From positions 26,172-90,171 of the forward strand of contig NZ_JAFBIX010000015.1 of NCBI RefSeq assembly GCF_021531895.1: a stretch of 64,000 nucleotides of DNA. The letters run 5' to 3'. Of this stretch, positions 9,507 through 16,845 are shown in pieces; position 1 is the first letter of the stretch, and every line of letters begins with the position of its first letter. Source of the DNA: Faecalicatena contorta. GTDB lineage: Bacteria; Bacillota; Clostridia; Lachnospirales; Lachnospiraceae. A program made the position numbers and the translations under genes. The notes beneath the pieces were generated by a model. The model saw only the letters and a list, made by a program, of their open reading frames with translations, was not told the DNA's origin and did no database searches.

Positions 9507-10580
9507 ATGAAGAAATTTGGAACAAGACTGTTAGCTGTTGTGGTTGCAAGTTCTATGATTGCAATGCCGGTTATGGCTGCTCCTTCGGTAGATGATCTGA
9601 AGGAAGATAAAGCTGCGAAGGAGAGCGAAGTGAAGTCTCTGCAGGATGAATTGAACAGTATTATGACAAAGCTTAGCGATCTGGAAGAAGATCTGATCTC
9701 GAAAGGTGAAGAGATCAGTCAGGCAGAGAAAGATCTGGAGGCGGCAGAGGAAAAAGAGCAGGAACAGTACGAGGCGATGAAAAAGCGTATTAAGTTCATG
9801 TATGAAGAGGGAAATTCTACAGCACTTGAGACACTTGTAACATCCGAAGATTTTTCTGATCTGGTAAATAAAGCTGAATATGTACAGAATGTGCATACAT
9901 ATGATAGAAATCAGTTACAGGAATACGTAGAGACAAAGCAAGAGATTGCAGATCTGAAGACAACTCTGGAAGAAGACCAGCAAAAAATGGAATCTATGCA
10001 GGTAGAGTATGAAGAACAAGAAGAAGAGCTGAATACAGTGATTGCTTCTAAGCAGGCAGAAGTTTCTGATCTTGATGCACGGATTCAGGAAGCGGCTGAA
10101 GCGGCGGCAGCCAGAGAAGCTGAGGCACAGCGTCAGGCACAATTGCAGGCTCAGCAGGCAGCGAATAATACGAATACAGGAAATACGAACACAGGCAATA
10201 CGAACACAGGCAATACAAATACTGGTTCAAGTAATTCTGGTTCATCGAATGTGCCACCAAGCGTAAATGGAGGCACTGTTGTAAGTAGAGCATACAGCCA
10301 GCTTGGTAAACCATATTCTTGGGGAGCTTGTGGACCGAATAGTTTTGATTGCTCTGGTTTCGTAAGCTATTGCCTGACTGGAAGTTATACTCGTATCGGA
10401 ACGACAATGACTTTCATGGGATGGACAAGAGTAAGTAATCCGCAGCCGGGAGATGTAGTAACATCAGCTACCCATTGTGGTATCTATATTGGAGGTGGTC
10501 AGATGATTCATGCTCCACATACAGGAGATGTTGTTAAGATTGGACCGGTTCAGGCTGGTATGGTATATGTTCGCAGATAA
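9507..10580 (+). CDS. Secreted coiled-coil NlpC/P60 peptidoglycan hydrolase
   Basis: Predicted extracellular cell-wall endopeptidase of about 357 residues. A signal peptide ends near the AAP after VMA. A PcsB/CwlO-like coiled coil spans about residues 28-205, with heptads rich in Glu, Lys and Leu. Next come an Ala/Gln-rich stretch and an NTNTG-repeat linker (about 220-245), then the C-terminal NlpC/P60 domain with catalytic Cys in DCSGFVSY and His in ATHCGIYIGGG. The ATG at 9507 is chosen because AAAGG lies 12-16 bases upstream; the in-frame ATG at 9495 directly abuts the same AAAGG. Its paralogue follows. The coiled coil in this family commonly regulates the hydrolase, often through FtsEX; no ftsEX is near. 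Confidence 0.92.
   Translation: MKKFGTRLLAVVVASSMIAMPVMAAPSVDDLKEDKAAKESEVKSLQDELNSIMTKLSDLEEDLISKGEEISQAEKDLEAAEEKEQEQYEAMKKRIKFMYEEGNSTALETLVTSEDFSDLVNKAEYVQNVHTYDRNQLQEYVETKQEIADLKTTLEEDQQKMESMQVEYEEQEEELNTVIASKQAEVSDLDARIQEAAEAAAAREAEAQRQAQLQAQQAANNTNTGNTNTGNTNTGNTNTGSSNSGSSNVPPSVNGGTVVSRAYSQLGKPYSWGACGPNSFDCSGFVSYCLTGSYTRIGTTMTFMGWTRVSNPQPGDVVTSATHCGIYIGGGQMIHAPHTGDVVKIGPVQAGMVYVRR
10167..10226 (+). repeat. Four 15-bp tandem repeats encoding NTNTG
   Basis: Four consecutive 15-base units (AATACGAACACAGGC type) encode the flexible linker between coiled coil and NlpC/P60 domain. Units 2 and 3 are identical, which suggests recent slippage; copy number may differ between strains. Confidence 0.85.
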
Positions 10581-10600
10581 TATTCGAATTAATAAAGATT

Positions 10601-10640
10601 AATTTACAGCTCATTTTTTAACTGAGCTGTAAATTTTTGG
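10601..10640 (+). terminator. Rho-independent terminator after the first NlpC/P60 gene
   Basis: 13-bp perfect stem AATTTACAGCTCA / TGAGCTGTAAATT with a T-rich loop and downstream Ts. Confidence 0.9.
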
Positions 10641-10657
10641 GATTTTTGATAAAATAA

Positions 10658-10686
10658 TTGAAAATTGACACATAATGTAGTATTCT
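10658..10686 (+). promoter_or_regulatory. Possible promoter of the second NlpC/P60 gene
   Basis: TTGAAA (10658-10663), a 17-base spacer and TATTCT (10681-10686). A consensus TTGACA at 10665 has no well-spaced -10 partner. Confidence 0.35.
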
Positions 10687-10776
10687 GACCTTAAGATATC
10701 TCAGGGAGAATAGTATGTATAGACAAAGAGGGAGCCTTTGTTTGTGCGGATAATAATTAATAGGACGGGTGAGAGT

Positions 10777-11994
10777 ATGAAGAAAAGATATGTGCAGACA
10801 CTCATCACGGTTCTTGTGATGAGTTCTTTAGTTGTAATGCCTGTTATGGCAGAACCTAACGATGAAGTGCAGGCGCTGGAAATACAAAAAAGTGAATTGG
10901 AAGATCAGGCAGGAGATATTCAGAGTCAACTGGTCAGTCTTTTGGTTAATTTTAATGCGTTACAGCAGGATATAGAGAATCAAAGCCAGAGAATTGTACA
11001 GGCAGAGACAGATCTTCAGGAAGCCGAAGCAAAAGAGAAAGCACAATATGAAGATATGAAGCTTCGGATTCAGTATATATACGAAGAAAGTGATGATTCA
11101 CTTCTAGAAGCCCTGATAACGTCCAGGTCTTTCTCTGAGTTGGTGAATAAGGCAGAATATATTCAGAATGTACATAGTTATGACAGAAAGCAGTTACAAG
11201 AGTATATAGATACAAAGCAGGAAGTTGAGAACCTGAAAGTAGAATTGGAAGCTGGACAGGCAGATATGGAGGCAATGGCAGCTGATTTGAGCACGCAGCA
11301 GGCAGGACTTGAAACAACGCTGGCGGATATGAGAAGCCGGATTGCAGATTTTGACAGTCAACTGGAGAGTGCAAAAGCGCAGGCGGCGGCGGAAGTACAG
11401 CAGTTGACGCAGGCAACAGAGAATGTGGTTGCTGCGGCAGAGCAGGGAGGCGGTAATGCATCAGTATCAAAACCTGCTTCTCAGCCATCCAACCCGACTG
11501 GCGGTACAAGTACTTCTACAGGAAATTCTAATTCTTCTGTAAGTAGTTCGAATAATACGAATACCAGTAAACCTTCTGGGGGAACGTCTGGAAGTACCGG
11601 AAGCGGCTCGACGACGACTTCGAAACCAAGCAATGTAGCTTTGGGACAGCAGATTGCCAACAAGGCATGTCAGTATATTGGTAATAAATATGTCTATGGT
11701 GGCAACAGTCTGACAAATGGTATTGATTGTTCGGGCTTTGTAAAAGAGATACATGCATTGTTTGGAATATATACTCCAAGAACTACGGATTCCATTCAGG
11801 TTGCTGGAAAAGCGGTAAGTTATTCTGAGATGCTTCCTGGAGATGTAATCTGTTATAGCCAGCATGTGGCAATTTATATAGGAAATAATACTGTAGTTCA
11901 CGCGTCAAATAGTAATCCATATCCGGTCGGTGGTATTAAAACGACATCGCCAGCTAATTACAGGACGGTTCTGGCAGTAAGAAGATTCTGGTAA
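10777..11994 (+). CDS. Secreted coiled-coil NlpC/P60 hydrolase, paralogue of the preceding gene
   Basis: About 405 residues with the same layout as its upstream neighbour: signal peptide ending VMA, coiled coil (about 28-210), a long Ser/Thr/Asn/Gly linker and a C-terminal NlpC/P60 domain (Cys in DCSGFVKE, His in SQHVAIYIGNN). The coiled coils share the near-identical core KAEYIQNVHSYDRKQLQEY, while linkers and catalytic domains differ, so this is a tandem duplication that has diverged. The ATG at 10777 is used because the signal peptide starts there. An in-frame TTG at 10738 would add 13 residues ahead of it, and the Shine-Dalgarno before either is weak. Each copy has its own promoter and terminator. 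Confidence 0.9.
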   Translation: MKKRYVQTLITVLVMSSLVVMPVMAEPNDEVQALEIQKSELEDQAGDIQSQLVSLLVNFNALQQDIENQSQRIVQAETDLQEAEAKEKAQYEDMKLRIQYIYEESDDSLLEALITSRSFSELVNKAEYIQNVHSYDRKQLQEYIDTKQEVENLKVELEAGQADMEAMAADLSTQQAGLETTLADMRSRIADFDSQLESAKAQAAAEVQQLTQATENVVAAAEQGGGNASVSKPASQPSNPTGGTSTSTGNSNSSVSSSNNTNTSKPSGGTSGSTGSGSTTTSKPSNVALGQQIANKACQYIGNKYVYGGNSLTNGIDCSGFVKEIHALFGIYTPRTTDSIQVAGKAVSYSEMLPGDVICYSQHVAIYIGNNTVVHASNSNPYPVGGIKTTSPANYRTVLAVRRFW

Positions 11995-12035
11995 TACATT
12001 GTGAAATATAAGTTAATGAGATCACATGGTAATGA

Positions 12036-12066
12036 GAAAAAAGCCTTGCATTTGCAGGGCTTTTAT
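12036..12066 (+). terminator. Rho-independent terminator before rpsB
   Basis: AAAAGCCTTGCA pairs with TGCAGGGCTTTT (one G-T pair) around two bases, followed by TTTTAT. Confidence 0.8.
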
Positions 12067-12074
12067 GCTATCAT
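12046..12074 (+). promoter_or_regulatory. rpsB: Promoter for rpsB-tsf, overlapping the upstream terminator
   Basis: TTGCAT (12046-12051), a 17-base spacer and TATCAT (12069-12074). It would give a leader of about 110 bases before rpsB. S2 leaders in Firmicutes can be autoregulatory; a short GTCC/GGAC pairing is visible here, but no known leader structure is recognised. Confidence 0.5.
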
Positions 12075-12194
12075 AAAAAAGTCGCAAAAAATCACGCATT
12101 TGTTTGTCCAAGATGGTGCCAAAGCTTGATAATAAGCCGGTTTCAAGGACTTACACATATGCGGAAGTAACAAAACCAAATGGAGGAAAGAAAT

Positions 12195-12941
12195 ATGAGC
12201 GTTATTTCAATGAAGCAACTTTTAGAAGCAGGTGTTCACTTTGGACATCAGACAAGAAGATGGAATCCTAAGATGGCTCCATACATCTACACAGAGAGAA
12301 ATGGTATCTATATTATCGACTTACAGAAGTCTGTAGGAAAAGTAGATGAAGCATATCAGGCAGTATCTGATATCGCAGCAGATGGTGGCACAATCCTGTT
12401 TGTAGGAACAAAGAAACAGGCTCAGGATGCTATCAAGACAGAGGCTGAACGTTGTGGAATGTATTTTGTAAATGAGAGATGGCTTGGAGGTATGCTTACA
12501 AACTTCAAGACAATCAAGAGCAGAATTGCACGTCTGAAAGAAATCGAGAGAATGTCCGAAGACGGAACATTTGATGTACTGCCTAAGAAAGAAGTTATCC
12601 AGTTAAAGAAAGAATGGGAGAAGCTTGAGAAGAACCTTGGTGGAATCAAAGATATGAAGAAACTTCCAGATGCAATCTTTGTAGTAGATCCTAAGAAGGA
12701 AAAGATCTGTGTACAGGAAGCACATACACTTGGTATTCCACTTATCGGAATCGCAGATACAAACTGTGATCCAGAAGAACTGGATTATGTAATCCCAGGA
12801 AACGATGATGCAATCCGTGCAGTAAAATTAATCGTATCTAAGATGGCAGATGCTGTTATCGAAGCAAACCAGGGAATGACTGGTGAAGACGAAGTATACG
12901 AAGAAGTAGAAGAAGCAGTTGAGGAAGCAGTAGAAGAGTAA
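12195..12941 (+). CDS. rpsB: 30S ribosomal protein S2
   Basis: Small-subunit ribosomal protein. [19 protein letters not shown] and [16 protein letters not shown] match the highly conserved S2 N-terminus, with later [19 protein letters not shown] and [12 protein letters not shown]. The acidic tail of repeated EEAVEE is typical of Firmicute S2. The ATG at 12195 has GGAGG 8 bases upstream; an in-frame ATG at 12180 precedes that Shine-Dalgarno and is rejected. Length is 248 residues. It is in an operon with tsf, the usual order. Confidence 0.98.
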   Translation: MSVISMKQLLEAGVHFGHQTRRWNPKMAPYIYTERNGIYIIDLQKSVGKVDEAYQAVSDIAADGGTILFVGTKKQAQDAIKTEAERCGMYFVNERWLGGMLTNFKTIKSRIARLKEIERMSEDGTFDVLPKKEVIQLKKEWEKLEKNLGGIKDMKKLPDAIFVVDPKKEKICVQEAHTLGIPLIGIADTNCDPEELDYVIPGNDDAIRAVKLIVSKMADAVIEANQGMTGEDEVYEEVEEAVEEAVEE

Positions 12942-12999
12942 TCTGATTTTTTGTATCGGGTGATACATTTTATAAGATGATAAAATGGAGGAAATAATC

Positions 13000-13932
13000 A
13001 TGGCAGTTACAGCTAAGATGGTAAAAGAATTAAGAGAGATGACAGGCGCAGGAATGATGGACTGTAAAAAAGCTCTTAACGAAACAGACGGTAATATGGA
13101 TGCAGCTGTAGAATACTTAAGAAAGAACGGACAGGCTAAAGCTGAGAAGAAGGCTGGACGTATCGCAGCTGAAGGTATTGTTATGGCTGACGTAAAAGAT
13201 GACAAGGTTGCAGCAATCGTAGAAGTTAACTCTGAGACAGACTTCGTTGCTAAGAATGCAGAGTTCCAGGGATTCGTTAAAGCTGTTGTTAATCAGGCAA
13301 TCGCAACAGAATCTGCTGATATGGACGCATTCATGGCAGAAGCTTGGAATGAAGATACATCTATGACTGTAAAAGATGCTTTGACAGCTAAGATTTCCGT
13401 AATTGGAGAGAACCTGAATATCAGAAGATTTGAAAAAGTTGCTACAGATGGATGTGTAGTTTCTTACATCCACGGTGGCGGACGTATCGGTGTTCTGGTA
13501 GAGGCTGATACAGATGTTGTTAATGACGAAATCAAACTTTGCTTAAAGAATGTAGCTATGCAGGTAGCAGCTATGTCTCCAAAGTATGTATCTCGTGAAG
13601 AAGTTCCGGCAGATTATCTTGAGCATGAGAAAGAGATCCTTCTTGCACAGGCTAAGAAAGAGAATGAAGAGAGCAAGAAACCGAAGCCGGATAACATCAT
13701 CGAGAAGATGATCATTGGACGTCTTAACAAAGAGATGAAAGAGATCTGCCTGCTTGATCAGGTATATGTACAGGACGGCGACCTTACAGTTGGCAAGTAT
13801 GTAGAAAAAGTTGCAAAAGAGAATGGTGCAAATGTAACACTTAAGAAATTCGTTCGTTTCGAGACAGGGGAAGGTCTTGAGAAGAAGAATGAAGACTTTG
13901 CAGCAGAAGTTGCAGCTCAGATGGGAATGTAA
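13000..13932 (+). CDS. tsf: Translation elongation factor Ts
   Basis: Nucleotide exchange factor for EF-Tu, 310 residues. The N-terminal UBA-like domain reads VKELREMTGAGMMDCKKAL, and the TDFVAKN motif that contacts EF-Tu is at about residues 79-85. Two core subdomains and a coiled coil follow. The ATG at 13000 has GGAGG 8 bases upstream; the in-frame ATG at 12985 lies in front of it and is not used. Normally followed by pyrH and frr in this group; here the sequence turns into mobile DNA instead, so the operon end has been separated or displaced. Confidence 0.97.
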   Translation: MAVTAKMVKELREMTGAGMMDCKKALNETDGNMDAAVEYLRKNGQAKAEKKAGRIAAEGIVMADVKDDKVAAIVEVNSETDFVAKNAEFQGFVKAVVNQAIATESADMDAFMAEAWNEDTSMTVKDALTAKISVIGENLNIRRFEKVATDGCVVSYIHGGGRIGVLVEADTDVVNDEIKLCLKNVAMQVAAMSPKYVSREEVPADYLEHEKEILLAQAKKENEESKKPKPDNIIEKMIIGRLNKEMKEICLLDQVYVQDGDLTVGKYVEKVAKENGANVTLKKFVRFETGEGLEKKNEDFAAEVAAQMGM

Positions 13933-14179
13933 GTATCTCGGCAAACTTCTGAGTAAGAGACCGCTAAACCCCAGTAAAATCAAGGGATTTGGCAGGTTAA
14001 GGTTCAAATATGTAAGTTGAGTAACCTATCATAAACTATCGTAAAATTACGCATCTCGATATAGTGTTTTGCGTCAAAGTTGCGTAGAGAATTGCGTACA
14101 AGAAATCTGAAGTATCTTCAGCGAAGTTTACGCAAAATAATGATGAGTTACAGTGTAAGTTTACACATATGTAGTACAG
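13933..14179. other. Non-coding junction after tsf with repeated TGCGT motifs (candidate attachment region)
   Basis: No convincing gene. Between about 14050 and 14138 there are five copies of TTGCGT/ACGCAA-type motifs in both orientations. These include TTTTGCGTC near 14066 and its partner TTTACGCAAAA near 14128, with a CTGAAG-tat-CTTCAG hairpin (14107-14121). Clustered short motifs at the junction of host and phage-like DNA resemble the arm and core sites of a tyrosine recombinase attachment site. This is an inference; no integrase is next to it. Confidence 0.3.
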
Positions 14180-14210
14180 GGAGTGGTGGTGAGCCACTCC
14201 TTTACTTTTG
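14180..14210 (+). terminator. Likely terminator for rpsB-tsf transcription
   Basis: GGAGTGG / CCACTCC stem with a 7-base loop (about 14180-14200) followed by TTTACTTTT. The T-run is interrupted, so strength is uncertain. Confidence 0.5.
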
Positions 14211-14250
14211 CAGAAAAAGAAGGCAGACTGGTTTTGTTCCCAATCTGCCT
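14211..14250 (-). terminator. Terminator for the leftward phage-like genes
   Basis: Read on the minus strand, AGGCAGATTGG pairs with CCAGTCTGCCT (one mismatch) and is followed by TCTTTTTCTG. Confidence 0.7.
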
Positions 14251-14291
14251 ATCTTATTTTGTCCCGAATAATGTATATTATTAGTGACAAA

Positions 14292-14921
14292 TTAGTTCAC
14301 GTCGTATCCCAGAGCGTCTTCAACAAATGTGTGATTCCGCATATGCGTCTCATACGATTCTTTGATAATGCGATATGCAATATCAACTTCTCCATTTGTT
14401 AAACCGTTGGCCTCAATGATTTCCTCGTATTCGGCGTAGAGCTTAAACACACGATTAAATTGCTCTCTGGTCACCATACAGTTCTTATCAATTACTTTTG
14501 CCGCAAAATTAATGATTGTATTACGTTTGCTATCAATCAATAATGAGAGCGTATCAGCATTGTTCTTATCTAACTTCTTATCCAGTTCCTTTATCCACTT
14601 ATCGTTTTCTTGGAGACTATGATTAACATTCTCAATCCACTCATCACGCAATTTGATATTATCGACACTGTAATGGGAGTTGAATTCATTTAATGTTTCC
14701 TTTACATCTTTAAGCATTTCAGGAACCTGTTTCAAAGTTTCGCGCTCCTGCTTTTTATGTTTAAAGTATTTACGCAATTTAATGCATTCAGGAACTACTT
14801 TTCCCTTTATTTCTAATATCTCACCTAATATTTGAGACGCCAAAAACAAGGCCACAATACCTATTGCAAGCTTGGTTGGCAAATTCAAGTATTCGATATA
14901 ATTAATCAAGATTACCACCAT
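14292..14921 (-). CDS. Membrane-anchored coiled-coil protein beside a phage lysin remnant
   Basis: About 209 residues, not assigned to a named family. One hydrophobic N-terminal segment (about residues 5-32, LPTKLAIGIVALFLASQIL) is followed by a basic stretch and a long charged coiled coil (about 50-140). This looks like a phage lysis-module or tail-associated membrane protein. It is read leftward, downstream of the endolysin fragment, and ends before a minus-strand terminator. The ATG at 14921 lacks a clear Shine-Dalgarno; a TTG four codons later (14909) has GGTGG at good spacing and may be the real start. Its intact frame next to a broken lysin suggests a decaying prophage piece. Confidence 0.6.
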   Translation of the reverse strand: MVVILINYIEYLNLPTKLAIGIVALFLASQILGEILEIKGKVVPECIKLRKYFKHKKQERETLKQVPEMLKDVKETLNEFNSHYSVDNIKLRDEWIENVNHSLQENDKWIKELDKKLDKNNADTLSLLIDSKRNTIINFAAKVIDKNCMVTREQFNRVFKLYAEYEEIIEANGLTNGEVDIAYRIIKESYETHMRNHTFVEDALGYDVN

Positions 14922-14942
14922 CCATAATTTTTATTGAAAGGT

Positions 14943-14963
14943 GGCGGGAAATGTAATCCCGCC
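14943..14963 (-). terminator. Hairpin between lysin fragment and the coiled-coil gene
   Basis: GGCGGGA / TCCCGCC 7-bp stem with a 7-base loop. On the minus strand only a weak T-rich tail follows, so it may be a partial terminator. Confidence 0.45.
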
Positions 14964-14970
14964 ATCATTA

Positions 14971-15720
14971 TTAGACTTTTTCGCAGAAGTCAAGAGAAAT
15001 CCAGCCTGCGCCGGATTTTAATTTACCCCAGCCTTTAGCGGAGCCTGCTCCCGCCTTCTCTTCAACAATTGTGAACACCCCTTTGCCTGTGTACTTACCT
15101 GTTTTCGCATAGTTAGTACCAGCACCTTTACGGATATTCAAATCGCTTACATTGACACGCACTGTATACGGAACTTTTGGCGTAGCAGGTTTATTGCCTG
15201 TGTTTCCAACAGTAGAACCGATAGTACAGTAAGATGCGTTTTCAAGGTAAATCCATCCAGCACCAGATTTCAGTTTGCCCCATCCATCTTTTACCTCGGT
15301 AATAGTGAATGTGCCCTTGCCAGTGTAAGCACCAGTTGTAGCGTATCCCATACCAGCACCTTTTCTGATATTCAAGTCAGAAATGATTACCTGTACGGTA
15401 AACGGAGTAGCAGGGAAGTTTTTGTTTGTCGGGTTAGAAGGATTAGACGGCGGTGTTACTACAGTAGTTCCGCCCATTTTAGCCTTAACAGCCTGTCTGA
15501 ACGTATCCATTGTATATCCCATACCTAATCCCTTCCATAAATGTTCCGGGTCTCCGTGGTTTGTAGCAATACCTCTCGCATGACCTTCTTTGTGAGAAAT
15601 AATTACTCCGTCAGCGAGCGGGTTGAGCCCATATTCTTTACAAAGGAATGCGAAAAGCTCAACAGCAGCTTCGTATGTACGTTTAGCAGATTCATAAAGT
15701 GAAGGAGTATGCAGAGCAAG
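14971..15720 (-). pseudogene. Phage-type N-acetylmuramoyl-L-alanine amidase, N-terminal half lost
   Basis: Leftward gene encoding the end of an amidase domain (GVIISHKEGHARGIATNHGD, then MDTFRQAVKAKM) and two SH3b cell-wall-binding repeats. The repeats each carry LNIRKGAGxxYAxTGxYTGKGxFTI and GWGKLKSGAGWI, joined by a Pro/Asn-rich linker. Intact phage amidases have about 100 more N-terminal residues with zinc ligands. Here the coding similarity stops at about 15710-15725, where the frame runs into antisense group II intron sequence. The frame continues to an ATG at 15768, but those first residues are not lysin. It probably makes no active enzyme. Confidence 0.82.
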
Positions 15721-16610
15721 GATATACATTTGCTGTAGTTTTGGATTTATCAAAATACTTTGACACACTCAACCATGAAATCCTTATTAACTTACTTCGT
15801 AAGAATGTAAAGGATGAACGAGTGGTGCAACTGATTAAGCGCTATCTGAAAAGCGGAGTAATGGAAAACGGAGTGGTAATCGAGACAGAGGAAGGTTCGC
15901 CACAAGGGGGCAATCTATCGCCACTACTTGCGAATATCTATCTCAATGAGTTCGACCAAGAGTTCTTGAGGAGAGGTGTTCCATGCATAAGATATGCGGA
16001 CGACATCGTGCTCCTTGCAAAGAGCAAACGAGCCTCGGAGAGACTATTGGAAAGCAGTACAAGTTTTCTTGAAGAAAAGCTGAAGCTTACAGTAAACAGA
16101 GAGAAAAGCCGTACTGTCAGCGTGTTTGCAATCCGAAATTTTAAGTTCCTTGGCTTTGCATTGGGAAAGAATGGGAACGGTATTTATGTTCGAGTCCATT
16201 CAAAGTCATGGAAGAAGTTTAAGTCGAGGCTGAAAGAGTTATCTTCCCGTAAGTCTGTACAGTCAATCAAGCCAAGCCTTGGAAAAATCAAGGTGTATGC
16301 GAGAGGATGGCTTAACTACTACGGAATAGCAAGCATGAAGAATAATATCGAGGAGATCAACGGATGGCTCTATCACAGAATACGAATGTGCATATGGAAG
16401 CAATGGAAACTCCCGAGGACTAAGATGAGAAATCTGATTAAAATGGGGATTCCCGAATACTATGCATATATGGCGGCTAACAGTCGCAGAGGTCATTGGT
16501 TCTGCGCAAACTTGACGACGGTCAAAAGAGCAATGACAAAAGAAAGACTGATAAACAGTGGCTTTTATGATTTAGCCACAGCCTATCAGTCTGTGCACGT
16601 CAACTATTGA
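15717..16610 (+). pseudogene. ltrA: Group II intron reverse transcriptase/maturase, N-terminus missing
   Basis: The recognisable sequence starts at about YTFAVVLDLSKYFDTLNH (RT motif 3) and includes GSPQGGNLSPLLANIYL (RT-4), the catalytic YADD (CIRYADDIVLL, RT-5), NREKSR and FKFLGF (RT-6/7). The maturase domain X follows (GWLNYYGIAS, then GHWFCANLTTVKRAMT). There is no C-terminal HNH endonuclease domain. RT motifs 0-2, roughly 100 residues, are lost. The ORF's first ATG (15699) is antisense lysin DNA, so no native start remains. Confidence 0.88.
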
Positions 16611-16611
16611 A

Positions 16612-16681
16612 ACCGCCGTGTACCGAACGGTATGCACGGTGGTGTGAGAGGACGGGAGCTAATCACTCCCTCCTACTCGAT
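16612..16681 (+). other. Group II intron domains V and VI
   Basis: Domain V: ACCGCCGTG pairs with CACGGTGGT, with a CCGAACGG cap and the internal TA/TATG bulge (about 16612-16645). Domain VI: GGGAG / CTCCC around CTAATCA (about 16654-16670), with a candidate branch-point A. The end is CTACTCGAT. The pattern is well known from bacterial introns lacking the endonuclease domain. Confidence 0.78.
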
Positions 16682-16845
16682 TCTGCCAAAATCTTTACAT
16701 AAAAAAGGATTATGTACGGCATATTTTTGAATGATTTTTAAAATTAATTGAAAAAACTACCTTTTTGTGTGGGGTAATTTGTTTTCATACTTGATAAAAT
16801 GATTTAAATAGAGGAATAGGACCATGATGGAGGTAGTTTGAGAGT

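Larger units (their letters stand above)
15712..16681 (+). mobile_element. 5'-truncated group II intron
   Basis: Plus-strand segment with the C-terminal two thirds of an intron-encoded reverse transcriptase followed by RNA domains V and VI. The 5' ribozyme domains (I-III) and the start of the ORF are absent. The left edge abuts the lysin fragment. The right edge is placed after CTACTCGAT (ending 16681), which has the form of a group II 3' end. DNA right of 16681 does not continue the lysin gene, so this is not a simple insertion into it; a later deletion or rearrangement is needed. The element cannot splice or move by itself. Confidence 0.8.

Noticed and set aside
10167..10226. CRISPR-like or regulatory tandem repeat
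   Set aside because: The repeats are in frame, have no spacers and encode a protein linker.
15699..15716. ATG at 15699 as the start of the reverse transcriptase
   Set aside because: The first codons are antisense lysin sequence, and the RT motifs show that about 100 N-terminal residues are missing.
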